The notes under the pieces: model-generated
What the model was told of the DNA's origin: nothing
What the model saw: the letters and a program-made list of their open reading frames with translations, nothing else
The model's database searches: none
DNA from: Lachnospiraceae bacterium UBA4631
Lineage (GTDB): Bacteria > Bacillota > Clostridia > Lachnospirales > Lachnospiraceae
Reading direction: 5' to 3'
Length of the DNA stretch: 19,714 nucleotides
Assembly: GCA_002406015.1 (NCBI GenBank)
Contig: DHMX01000034.1
Span: forward strand, 1-19,714
Position numbers and translations under genes: made by a program
Shown: one piece after another, positions 6,689-14,484 of the stretch
Layout of the letters: each line of letters begins with the position of its first letter
How positions within the stretch are numbered: position 1 is the stretch's first letter

Positions 6689-6700
6689 TAAAAATTATCA
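6686..6700. promoter_or_regulatory. Fur box upstream of feoAB
   Basis: TGATAAAAATTATCA matches the Bacillus 7-1-7 Fur consensus TGATAAT-N-ATTATCA at 13 of 14 specified positions. It lies directly upstream of the feo promoter and of a ferrous-iron transporter, exactly the target expected for an iron-responsive repressor. It overlaps the stop codon of the preceding ACT gene. Confidence 0.75.
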
Positions 6701-6708
6701 TTTATCTA

Positions 6709-6745
6709 TTGCATTTTTTGACACATACTCACATAATGGTAAAGA
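6709..6745 (+). promoter_or_regulatory. feoAB promoter region (two overlapping candidates)
   Basis: Candidate A is TTGCAT (6709-6714), 17 nt, CATAAT (6732-6737). Candidate B is a perfect TTGACA (6718-6723), 16 nt, with an extended -10 TG-G-TAAAGA (hexamer 6740-6745). Either gives a short 5' UTR before the ATG at 6785. Both overlap the left arm of the 11-bp inverted repeat. Confidence 0.55.
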
Positions 6746-6765
6746 ACACTGCTTCATTATGTGAG
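6728..6765. repeat. 11-bp perfect inverted repeat over the feo promoter
   Basis: CTCACATAATG (6728-6738) and CATTATGTGAG (6755-6765) are exact inverted copies separated by 16 nt. No T-run follows on either strand, so it is not a terminator. The left arm covers a -10 or spacer and the right arm lies near the predicted start site. This suggests a paired operator for a second regulator, or an mRNA hairpin if transcription begins upstream. Confidence 0.7.
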
Positions 6766-6784
6766 AAAATATGGAGAATGAAAC

Positions 6785-9154
6785 ATGACATTAGATAAAT
6801 TAGAAGTTGGAAAAGATGCAATTATAGAAGAAGTAACCTGTGAGTCACCTTCGCTTCGGAAGCACATATTGGATATGGGCTTAACTCCGAATACGGAGGT
6901 GACTTTAGTTAAAATAGCACCTATGGGAGACCCCTTGGAACTGCGGGTGCGAGGGTATGATTTGACACTTCGGAAAGAGGACGCAGCGAATATTTACTTA
7001 AAGGACATACATAATGCACATGAATATCGGAGAGAAAATACTCCGTCCATGGACATCTCCCATCCGGGGGTCGGAGAAACAGAGGTTCTCAAACGAAAGG
7101 TCTACCAGACACAGGTGCGTGGAAATGAAATACCCGAAGGAGAGGCTGTCACATTTGCATTGGCAGGAAATCAGAATTGCGGAAAGACAACACTCTTTAA
7201 TCAGTTGACCGGAGCAAGACAGCATGTGGGAAATTTTCCGGGCGTTACCGTAGACAGAAAGGATGGACAGATTCGAAGTCATCCGGAAGCGACCGTCGTG
7301 GATTTGCCGGGAATTTATTCCCTGTCGCCCTATACCAATGAGGAGATTGTAACTAGGGAATATTTATTAAAGGACAGACCCAAAGGAATTATTAATATTC
7401 TGGATGCAACCAATATTGAACGAAATCTATATCTGACAATGCAATTGATTGAATTGGATATACCGATGGTTCTGGCATTGAATATGATGGATGAGGTGCG
7501 GGAAAATGGAGGAACCATCCGGGTAAATGAATTAGAAGCAACGTTAGGAATCCCTGTAATTCCGATTTCGGCTGCGAAAAATGAAGGAATTGATGAGCTG
7601 GTAGAGCACGCGATGCATGTGGCACGCTATCGGGAGCGTCCGGGACGCTTGGATTTCTGTGATGCAGAGGGAAGCGACCATGGTGCCATGCATCGTTGTA
7701 TTCATGCAATCATTCATCTGATTGAGGACCATGCGGTAAAGTATAAGATTCCGCGTCGATTTGCTGCAACCAAACTGGTAGAAGGGGACAAGCTGATTCT
7801 ACAGGCATTACATTTAGATGAAAACGAAACAGAAACGCTGGAGCATATCATTTCACAAATGGAAGAGGAAAGCGGAAAAGACAGAATGGCAGCATTAGCG
7901 GATATGCGGTTCCAGTTCATAGAAGAATTGTGCAGAGATACGGTAGTAAAGCCGACGGAAAGCAAAGAGTATAGAAGAAGTCTCAGCATTGATAAGATTT
8001 TAACCGGAAAATATACCGCATTGCCAACCTTTGTATGCATTATGGCATTGGTTTTTTATCTGACCTTTGGATTAATCGGAAAATACTTATCGGACTGGTT
8101 GGAAATGGGAATTGACTGGTTTACGAATCTATGTGATAAAGGTCTGACCTTATATGGAATAAATCCGATAGTGCAATCACTGGTAATTGACGGAATCTTT
8201 GCCGGAGTTGGAAGCGTATTAAGCTTCCTTCCTACAATTGTAGTATTGTTTTTCTTTTTGTCCATTTTGGAAGATAGTGGTTATATGGCAAGAGTTGCGT
8301 TTGTTATGGACAGACCATTAAGAAAAATCGGACTTTCCGGACGAAGCTTTGTGCCGATGTTAATTGGATTTGGATGCTCGGTGCCGGCAATTATGGCAAC
8401 CCGTACCCTGCCATCGGACAGAGACCGTAAAATGACGATTTTGTTGACTCCGTTTATGAGCTGCTCTGCAAAACTGCCAATCTATAGCTTGTTTGCCGCC
8501 GCCTTTTTTCCGAAATATGCGGCATTGGTTATGATTGCCCTGTATTTTGGCGGTATTCTTATGGCAATTTTATTTGCAATTCTATTAAACGGAACCGCGT
8601 TTAAAGGAGCTCCGGTGCCGTTTGTAATGGAATTGCCGAATTATCGGCTGCCAAGTGCTAAAAATGTCATACGCCTGATTGGTGAAAAGGCAAAGGATTT
8701 TATTTCCAAAGCATTTACTGTTATATTTCTTGCGTCGGTAATTATTTGGTTCCTGCAGAGCTTTGATACAAGATTAAATGTAGTATCGGACTCCTCGCAA
8801 AGCCTGTTAGCATTAATAGGAGGGCTGGTTGCACCGATTTTAAAGCCGCTTGGATTAGGAGATTGGAGAATTTCAACAGCATTGATTACCGGATTTACTG
8901 CAAAGGAAAGCGTAGTCAGTACATTATATGTTTTATTGGGAGGCAAGGAATTAAGTGTAATATTTACACCGTTTTCAGCCGTTATTTTTCTGATTTTTTC
9001 CTTGCTGTATACGCCTTGTGTAGCCGCGATAGCAGCAGTTCGGCGGGAGCTTGGCGGTAAAAATGCAGTTTTAGTAGTATTGTTGCAGTGTACAATCGCA
9101 TGGGTTGTCTGTCTACTGGTTCGGTTGCTGGGCATGGCATTTGGGTTGGGATAG
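6785..9154 (+). CDS. feoB: Ferrous iron transporter, FeoA-FeoB fusion
   Basis: This 789-residue inner-membrane protein imports Fe2+. Residues 1-73 form a FeoA (SH3-like) domain (LRKHILDMGLTPNTEVTLVK, RVRGYDLTLRKEDA). A charged linker follows (about 74-122). The FeoB G domain has G1 GNQNCGKT (128-135), GVTVDRK (153-159), G3 DLPGIYSL (173-180), G4 NMMD (233-236) and G5 SAAKNEG (262-268). A helical region leads into the membrane part (from about 415) with the two Gate-type regions, including SGYMARVAFVMDR and FGCSVPAIMATRT. Ordinary FeoB starts near its G1 motif and FeoA is a separate small protein, so this is a true in-frame fusion, a form known in some Firmicutes and other bacteria. GGAG precedes the ATG. 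A Fur box and promoter lie immediately upstream, so expression should rise in iron limitation. Confidence 0.95.
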   Translation: MTLDKLEVGKDAIIEEVTCESPSLRKHILDMGLTPNTEVTLVKIAPMGDPLELRVRGYDLTLRKEDAANIYLKDIHNAHEYRRENTPSMDISHPGVGETEVLKRKVYQTQVRGNEIPEGEAVTFALAGNQNCGKTTLFNQLTGARQHVGNFPGVTVDRKDGQIRSHPEATVVDLPGIYSLSPYTNEEIVTREYLLKDRPKGIINILDATNIERNLYLTMQLIELDIPMVLALNMMDEVRENGGTIRVNELEATLGIPVIPISAAKNEGIDELVEHAMHVARYRERPGRLDFCDAEGSDHGAMHRCIHAIIHLIEDHAVKYKIPRRFAATKLVEGDKLILQALHLDENETETLEHIISQMEEESGKDRMAALADMRFQFIEELCRDTVVKPTESKEYRRSLSIDKILTGKYTALPTFVCIMALVFYLTFGLIGKYLSDWLEMGIDWFTNLCDKGLTLYGINPIVQSLVIDGIFAGVGSVLSFLPTIVVLFFFLSILEDSGYMARVAFVMDRPLRKIGLSGRSFVPMLIGFGCSVPAIMATRTLPSDRDRKMTILLTPFMSCSAKLPIYSLFAAAFFPKYAALVMIALYFGGILMAILFAILLNGTAFKGAPVPFVMELPNYRLPSAKNVIRLIGEKAKDFISKAFTVIFLASVIIWFLQSFDTRLNVVSDSSQSLLALIGGLVAPILKPLGLGDWRISTALITGFTAKESVVSTLYVLLGGKELSVIFTPFSAVIFLIFSLLYTPCVAAIAAVRRELGGKNAVLVVLLQCTIAWVVCLLVRLLGMAFGLG

Positions 9155-9187
9155 ACAATTTGTAAGAAAATCGAAAGCCATCCGCCA

Positions 9188-9216
9188 TTGCGATAAAACG
9201 GAAAATTATGTATACT
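9188..9216 (+). promoter_or_regulatory. Vegetative promoter of the AIM24-family gene
   Basis: TTGCGA (9188-9193), exactly 17 nt, TATACT (9211-9216): 4 of 6 and 5 of 6 consensus matches with ideal spacing. It leaves a 5' UTR of about 80 nt before the ATG at 9303, in which I see no recognisable riboswitch. No terminator separates feoAB from this promoter. Confidence 0.65.
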
Positions 9217-9302
9217 GGATATATCATGGATGCAGTGTGGAAATAAGTCTTGAGGGAAAGCAGATTCCGGACTGTATCACAAAAAGGAGGATAAAGTAAA
9301 AT

Positions 9303-9983
9303 ATGAAGTATGAAATTTGGGGCGGTATGATGCCGGCAGTAACACTTAGCTTGGAAGCAGGTGAAAATATCTATACGCAGTCCGGTGGCATGAGCTGGAT
9401 GAGTGACCAGATGGAAATGACAACCAACATGAAGGGCGGTCTGATGAAGGGATTTGGAAGAATGTTCAGCGGAGAATCCTTATTCATGGCTACCTACAGT
9501 GCAAAGGCTCCGAACCAGCATATTACATTAGCAAGTGCTGTGCCGGGTGAAATTAGGGTATTTGAGGTTCGTTCCGATTATAGTATTATTGCACAAAAGG
9601 GTGCGTTCCTGTGTGCTACGCCAGGAGTAGAATTAAAAGCATTTGTAACAAATGTAAAGGGTGGACTCTTTGGCGGAGAAGGGTTTATCCTGCAGCAATA
9701 TGTCGGACAGGGCTTGGTGTTTTGTGAATTAGATGGTGCTATCCGGGAAGTTGACTTGGCAGCAGGTGAGAAGCTGGTAATTGATACCGGTAACGTTGCA
9801 GCATGGGAAAGCACAGTTACCTATAATTCACAGATGGTAAAGGGCTTTAAGAATGTATTGTTTGGCGGAGAAGGCTTATTCCTGACAACCTTAACAGGAC
9901 CTGGTAAGGTATGGTTACAGACAATGTCTATCTCTGAACTGGCAAAACGTTTAATTCCGTATATGCCGACCGGAAGTAACTAA
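9303..9983 (+). CDS. AIM24 / TIGR00266-family protein
   Basis: The 226-residue protein is glycine-rich and beta-strand-rich, with the repeated strand-turn motifs of the AIM24 family (related in fold to the TRAP RNA-binding protein): GGMSWMSDQMEM (about 28-39), GLFGGEGFI and VLFGGEGLFLTTLTGPGKVWLQ near the C-terminus. Length is typical. It has no signal peptide, no transmembrane segment and no catalytic motif that I can see. The biochemical role in bacteria is not established, so none is assigned. The ATG is preceded by AAGGAGG (9284-9290). It is monocistronic, with its own promoter at 9188 and a strong terminator at 10009. Confidence 0.88.
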   Translation: MKYEIWGGMMPAVTLSLEAGENIYTQSGGMSWMSDQMEMTTNMKGGLMKGFGRMFSGESLFMATYSAKAPNQHITLASAVPGEIRVFEVRSDYSIIAQKGAFLCATPGVELKAFVTNVKGGLFGGEGFILQQYVGQGLVFCELDGAIREVDLAAGEKLVIDTGNVAAWESTVTYNSQMVKGFKNVLFGGEGLFLTTLTGPGKVWLQTMSISELAKRLIPYMPTGSN

Positions 9984-10008
9984 ATATCAGAGGTAATTTT
10001 ATACATAA

Positions 10009-10045
10009 AAGCCTGAGATTCCGAGCGGAAATCTCAGGCTTTTTT
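10009..10045 (+). terminator. Intrinsic terminator after the AIM24-family gene
   Basis: AAGCCTGAGAT (10009-10019) pairs with ATCTCAGGCTT (10031-10041), followed by a T-run to 10045. The A-run before the stem would also let it work on the opposite strand. It insulates the sulfate-activation cluster from upstream transcription. Confidence 0.93.
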
Positions 10046-10111
10046 CAGGTTTCAGTAATTTATAAAGAATCCTAAAATATTACTATTTTATTTCTCTTTT
10101 CTGTCGTTTTG

Positions 10112-10120
10112 TGTTATAAT
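10112..10120 (+). promoter_or_regulatory. Extended -10 promoter of the sulfate-activation cluster
   Basis: TGTTATAAT contains a perfect TATAAT (10115-10120) with the upstream TG of an extended -10. The -35 (TTCTCT, 10092-10097 at 17-nt spacing) is poor. The surrounding 10046-10111 is AT-rich. Transcription is predicted near 10127. Confidence 0.7.
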
Positions 10121-10126
10121 CATTTA

Positions 10127-10216
10127 GGTCTATGGGAAGGACAGATTATATATGTTAGCCATAGGAAATGAACTTACCTGAAAAGGGTAAAGGAAAGGAA
10201 TTTGAGGTACGGATTC
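10127..10216 (+). other. Possibly structured 5' leader of the cys/sulfotransferase operon
   Basis: CTATGG (10130-10135) can pair with CCATAG (10159-10164) starting a few bases after the predicted start site. A second hairpin is TTACC-TGAAAAG-GGTAA (10174-10190). The purine-rich AAAGGAAAGGAA (10190-10201) and GAGGT (10204-10208) follow. I do not recognise a known riboswitch class or a transcription terminator here, so any control would be of translation. This is a suggestion only. Confidence 0.3.
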
Positions 10217-11116
10217 ATGAAAACATTATCCCATTTGGATAAATTAGAAGCGGAAGCAATTTATATTATTCGTGAGGTGGCGGCAGAATGTGAAAAGCCG
10301 GTTATGCTCTATTCCATCGGAAAGGATAGTTCGGTAATGTTGCATTTGGCAATGAAAGCTTTTTATCCGGAAAAACCACCGTTTCCGTTTATGCACATAG
10401 ATACGACTTGGAAGTTTAAGGAAATGACTGAATTTCGTGACCACAAGGCAAAAGAGCTGGGAATCGATATGATTGTTTACACCAATGAAGAGGGTGTGAA
10501 AGCAGGAATTAATCCGTTTGACCATGGAGCTTCCTATACAGATATTATGAAAACACAGGCATTAAAGCAGGCATTGACAAAGTACGGCTTTACAGCGGCT
10601 TTTGGCGGTGGAAGACGGGACGAAGAAAAATCCAGAGCCAAGGAGCGTATCTTCTCATTCCGAAATGCAGAACAGGCATGGGATCCGAAGAACCAAAGAC
10701 CGGAAATGTGGAAATTATATAATACACAAATTAACAAAGGGGAAAGCATTCGGGTATTTCCGTTATCAAACTGGACAGAAAATGACATCTGGCAGTACAT
10801 ATTAAGAGAGAACATAGATATTGTATCGTTATATTATGCAGCCGTACGTCCGGTGGTATATCGGGACGGTAATATAATTATGGTGGATGATGACAGAATG
10901 AAATTGCTTCCCGGAGAAGAGATTCAGTATAAAAAGGTTCGGTTTCGGACGCTTGGCTGTTATCCATTGACCGGAGGTGTGGAATCAGAGGCAGATACGT
11001 TAGAAGCAATCGTGGAGGAAACCTTAGGTGCGGTAAACTCAGAACGTACGAGTCGCGTAATTGACCATGAAGCAACCGGCAGTATGGAACGGAGAAAAAG
11101 GGAAGGATATTTTTAA
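10217..11116 (+). CDS. cysD: Sulfate adenylyltransferase, small (catalytic) subunit
   Basis: With CysN it forms the heteromeric ATP sulfurylase that makes adenosine 5'-phosphosulfate (APS) from ATP and sulfate. The 299 residues match the family along the full length: LEAEAIYIIREVAAE (10-24), the PP-loop SIGKDSS (33-39), HIDTTWKFKEM (60-70), AFGGGRRDEEKSRAKER, TLGCYPLTG and the C-terminal GSMERRKREGYF. E. coli CysD is close to the same size. I prefer the ATG at 10217, after GAGGT (10204-10208), because the protein then aligns with known CysD N-termini; a TTG at 10202 in frame would add five residues. cysNC begins one base after the stop, so the two subunits are probably translationally coupled. 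Confidence 0.96.
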   Translation: MKTLSHLDKLEAEAIYIIREVAAECEKPVMLYSIGKDSSVMLHLAMKAFYPEKPPFPFMHIDTTWKFKEMTEFRDHKAKELGIDMIVYTNEEGVKAGINPFDHGASYTDIMKTQALKQALTKYGFTAAFGGGRRDEEKSRAKERIFSFRNAEQAWDPKNQRPEMWKLYNTQINKGESIRVFPLSNWTENDIWQYILRENIDIVSLYYAAVRPVVYRDGNIIMVDDDRMKLLPGEEIQYKKVRFRTLGCYPLTGGVESEADTLEAIVEETLGAVNSERTSRVIDHEATGSMERRKREGYF

Positions 11117-11117
11117 G

Positions 11118-12935
11118 ATGAAAGAATTACTGAAATTTATCACCTGTGGCAGTGTAGACGATGGAAAGTCAACCTTAATCGGACATATGTTATATGATTC
11201 TAAGCTGCTGTTTGCCGACCAGGAGCGGGCATTAGAGCTGGAGAGTAAGGTCGGAAGCACAGACGGCGGACTGGATTATTCCCTATTGCTGGATGGACTG
11301 ATGGCAGAGCGGGAACAGGGAATCACCATTGATGTTGCATATCGGTATTTTACTACGGATAAGAGAAGCTTTATTGTGGCAGATACACCGGGACATGAAG
11401 AGTATACAAGAAATATGGCGGTCGGAGCTTCCTTTGCGGATGTTGCCGTAATTTTGTTGGATGCAACCAAAGGAGTGCTGGTTCAGACCAGACGGCATAC
11501 CAGAATATGCTCCCTTATGGGGATCCGGGATTTTGTCTTTACTGTAAATAAAATGGATTTGGCAGATTACAATGAGTCTGTGTTCCGTACCATCGAACAG
11601 GAATTAAAAGAATTTATACAAAACTTTCCTTGTCACAGCGTTACCGTTATTCCGGTTTCTGCGACAGTAGGAGATAATATTACTAGTCACTCTGAGAAAA
11701 TGAGCTGGTATCAGGGCAGACCGTTATTAGACTATCTGGAGGAGCTGGAAATAAAATCCGCAGTACAGACACAGGAATTTCGGATGCCGGTGCAGAGGGT
11801 TAGCCGTCCAAACCATACATTTCGTGGATTTCAGGGACAAATCGAAGCAGGCAGTATTCAAATCGGTGATGTGATTACGGTATATCCGAGTAAGGAACAG
11901 GCAGTTGTATCCAGATTACTGGCGGCTGGAGAGGATACACAGGAGGCTGTTCAGGGGCAGCCGGTTACAATATGTCTGGACAAGGAAATCGATTGCTCCA
12001 GAGGCTGTGTAATTGCAAAGGGTGAGACTCCGGAAGTTGGTAATATGTTTCAGGTTACGATGCTTTGGATGGACGATATACCGTTAGTAGAAGGTAAGGA
12101 GTACATGCTGAAGCTGGGAACGAAGAAAATACCGGCGAGAATTGTGAAGATAGAATATAAGATAGATGTAAATACAGGGGAACAGATTCCGGTGACACAG
12201 GTTGAAAAGAACGGAATCGTTGTTTGCAGCGTATTAGCTACCGAAAAGATAGTATTTGAACGGTTCGAAAAAAGTGAAACACTTGGTGGGCTGATTTTAA
12301 TAGACCGAATTACGAATATGACCTCTGCCTGCGGAGTAATTGAAAAGCCGTTGAAGCATTTTGATAATCTGACATGGCAGGATTCAGATGTAACGAAGGA
12401 GATTCGTGAGCGGCAGCTTGGACAGAAAGCAAAGACGCTCTGGTTTACCGGCTTGTCCGGCTCAGGAAAATCAACCTTGGCAAATGCGTTGGAAATCCGG
12501 CTTGCAGCACAGGGAAAGCATACCATGCTGTTAGATGGAGATAATATCCGCATGGGTCTAAATCGGGACTTGGATTTCTCGGATGAGGCACGGACAGAAA
12601 ATATTCGAAGAATTGCAGAAGTGGCAAAGCTGATGAATGATGCGGGACTTATCGTACTTACCTCATTTATATCACCATTTAAACAGGATAGAGACATGGC
12701 AAGGAATATTATTGGTGAGGATTTTGTGGAAATATACATCAGCACATCCTTAGAAGAATGTGAACGCAGGGATGTAAAGGGACTTTATAAGAAAGCGAGA
12801 AATGGAGAAATCACAGTATTTACAGGGATTTCAAGTCCATATGAAGCACCGGAGACTCCGGAAATACAGATTGATACAGCGGAGACTTCCGTAGAAGCAG
12901 CCGTAGACTTGATTATGAAATGGCTGAATCGTTAG
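11118..12935 (+). CDS. cysNC: Bifunctional sulfate adenylyltransferase large subunit / APS kinase (CysN-CysC fusion)
   Basis: The 605 residues join two enzymes that act in sequence. Residues 1-about 420 are the CysN GTPase, which couples GTP hydrolysis to APS synthesis by CysD: G1 GSVDDGKST (11-19), DTPGHEEYTRN (89-99), NKMD (144-147), and elongation-factor-like beta-barrel domains. Residues about 435-605 are APS kinase (CysC), which makes PAPS: P-loop GLSGSGKS (445-452), DGDNIRMGLN (473-482), RTENIRRIAEVAKL (492-505), ISPFKQDRD (518-526), and KGLYKKARNGEI with FTG and SSPYEAP. All key motifs are intact. The same arrangement is known as NodQ in rhizobia and in several other bacteria. The ATG at 11118 is one base past the cysD stop; an in-frame upstream start would overlap cysD. 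The product PAPS fits the sulfotransferase two genes downstream. Confidence 0.96.
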   Translation: MKELLKFITCGSVDDGKSTLIGHMLYDSKLLFADQERALELESKVGSTDGGLDYSLLLDGLMAEREQGITIDVAYRYFTTDKRSFIVADTPGHEEYTRNMAVGASFADVAVILLDATKGVLVQTRRHTRICSLMGIRDFVFTVNKMDLADYNESVFRTIEQELKEFIQNFPCHSVTVIPVSATVGDNITSHSEKMSWYQGRPLLDYLEELEIKSAVQTQEFRMPVQRVSRPNHTFRGFQGQIEAGSIQIGDVITVYPSKEQAVVSRLLAAGEDTQEAVQGQPVTICLDKEIDCSRGCVIAKGETPEVGNMFQVTMLWMDDIPLVEGKEYMLKLGTKKIPARIVKIEYKIDVNTGEQIPVTQVEKNGIVVCSVLATEKIVFERFEKSETLGGLILIDRITNMTSACGVIEKPLKHFDNLTWQDSDVTKEIRERQLGQKAKTLWFTGLSGSGKSTLANALEIRLAAQGKHTMLLDGDNIRMGLNRDLDFSDEARTENIRRIAEVAKLMNDAGLIVLTSFISPFKQDRDMARNIIGEDFVEIYISTSLEECERRDVKGLYKKARNGEITVFTGISSPYEAPETPEIQIDTAETSVEAAVDLIMKWLNR

Positions 12936-12968
12936 TAACGTGAAGTGTTGATTGTGTAGGTGAGTTAA

Positions 12969-14423
12969 ATGGAGCGAACATTCGGATGCTTGATACGGAC
13001 CATGTTAAAGATAGGGTGCATTGGGTTTGGCGGCGGAAGTGCTTTGATTCCGGTGTTGCAGCGGGAAGCTGTGCAGGAAAATAAGCTTATAACAGAAGAA
13101 GAACTGGACAGTGATGTAGTGGCAGCCAGTATTACACCGGGAGCCCTTCCGGTAGAAATGGCCGCAGGAATCGGAAAAAAAGCCTGCGGGATTTCGGGAA
13201 TGTTTGCCGGAGCAACCGCTATGGCATTGCCGGGGGCGGCTATGACCACCCTGCTGTTGGTATTTGCTTCGCTGGTTGGTGAAAAGTTAATCCGGCAGAT
13301 TAATTATGCATCGGTAGGAATTACAGCATATATCATTGTGATTTTGTTTGAATATATTATTACCACGTTACGAAAAGCAAAAAATAATCGTGGTGGTATG
13401 ATACAGGCAGGCATTGTTATTCTGTTGGTCTGGTTATTCAGCGGAGAAAAGAAGTTCTTTAGTTTGTGTGGAATACAGGACACACCGATTTTTGGAGTAA
13501 CAACCGTTGAGATTTTTATGGTTGCCTTTTTTGTGATTATATGTACCGCCGGGAATTTTAAGTCATGGTGGACATTGATTTCAGGGGCAATTTCCGTTGC
13601 GTTTCTTTTGGTACGTGGAGAGTCACATATACTGGATTCACCACTGTTTTCCAGAATTTTAATAGGGATAATGGTGATATTGGTTTTGGTTCGGTTATGT
13701 ATGAATTTTCGGACAAAGGAGCATATCAGAGGCAAGGAATTAAAGGAAATAGTAGTCGAGCTGTTGCTTTGGATGGCGTTTCTTCTGGTTTGTTCCCTGC
13801 CGGCACTGTTTTGTGTACCGGATTCTCCGTGGTTTGTAGGACAGGGAGCATTATCCGCCTTAATGTCATTTGGCGGCGGGGATGCTTATTTATCGGTAGC
13901 ACAGGGTTTGTTTGTTGATTCCGGAATAATTAGCTCGGATGAATTTTACGGTTACGTTGTTACCATTGCCAATATATTGCCCGGCTCTATTCTGTGTAAG
14001 GTATTAAGCGGAATGGGATATGTCTGGGGCTTGACTGAGACAGGGACCGTATTTGGAGGTATCTGTGCTGCAGTTGCAGGGTGTGCAAGTGCAATCGCAA
14101 CCTCCTGTGCCGTATTTGGAATTGCCAAGATATTATATGATAAATGGAAAAAGATGGATATATTTAAGGCAATGAACGATTTGATACGTCCTATTGTATC
14201 CGGCTTGCTTATCAGTGTCGGAATGTCTTTATATGGAACGAATTGCAAAATAGAAGACAATGCCGGCTGGGGCTGGGGAAGTGTTGCGTGCCTGATGCTG
14301 ATAATCGGAATACTCGTTTATATTATGCAGAAAAAGAAGGTTCACATGATTTGGCAGGTATTGGCATCCATCGGTATTTCGCTGGTTGCCTGTAATTTGT
14401 TTAATGTGGCTTTTTGCATTTAA
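12969..14423 (+). CDS. CHR-family (chromate/sulfate-type) anion transporter, two-domain
   Basis: This 484-residue polytopic membrane protein contains two homologous CHR halves. Half 1 starts with KIGCIGFGGGSALIPVLQRE (FGGG at 20-23) and SITPGALPVEMAAGIGKKACG. Half 2 has ALMSFGGGDAYLSVAQGLF (FGGGD 301-305), NILPGSILCKVLSGMGY, and further hydrophobic segments to the C-terminus. Clostridia commonly encode CHR halves as separate small genes; here they are one chain. Family members are best known for chromate efflux, and chromate is a sulfate analogue. The position between cysNC (33-nt gap) and a sulfotransferase gene points to sulfate import for PAPS synthesis. That substrate is inference; chromate or another oxyanion is possible. 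AGGTGAG precedes the ATG. Confidence 0.85.
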   Translation: MERTFGCLIRTMLKIGCIGFGGGSALIPVLQREAVQENKLITEEELDSDVVAASITPGALPVEMAAGIGKKACGISGMFAGATAMALPGAAMTTLLLVFASLVGEKLIRQINYASVGITAYIIVILFEYIITTLRKAKNNRGGMIQAGIVILLVWLFSGEKKFFSLCGIQDTPIFGVTTVEIFMVAFFVIICTAGNFKSWWTLISGAISVAFLLVRGESHILDSPLFSRILIGIMVILVLVRLCMNFRTKEHIRGKELKEIVVELLLWMAFLLVCSLPALFCVPDSPWFVGQGALSALMSFGGGDAYLSVAQGLFVDSGIISSDEFYGYVVTIANILPGSILCKVLSGMGYVWGLTETGTVFGGICAAVAGCASAIATSCAVFGIAKILYDKWKKMDIFKAMNDLIRPIVSGLLISVGMSLYGTNCKIEDNAGWGWGSVACLMLIIGILVYIMQKKKVHMIWQVLASIGISLVACNLFNVAFCI

Positions 14424-14484
14424 CAGAAAATAGGAAATAGAAGATATGAAATAGACAATATGAAATTAGGAGGAGAAAGAAAAT

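Noticed and set aside
8641..9135. 164-codon minus-strand ORF inside feoB
   Set aside because: Antisense shadow of the FeoB membrane domain; composition reflects the complementary strand of a long coding gene.
9105..9299. 64-codon + strand ORF between feoB and the AIM24 gene
   Set aside because: Overlaps the feoB 3' end and the promoter at 9188, without domain or ribosome site.
12050..12745. 231-codon minus-strand ORF inside cysNC
   Set aside because: Long but antisense to the highly conserved CysN/CysC domains; no recognisable motifs.
13565..13918. 117-codon + strand ORF in another frame of the CHR gene
   Set aside because: Overlaps conserved CHR coding sequence; frame-shadow.
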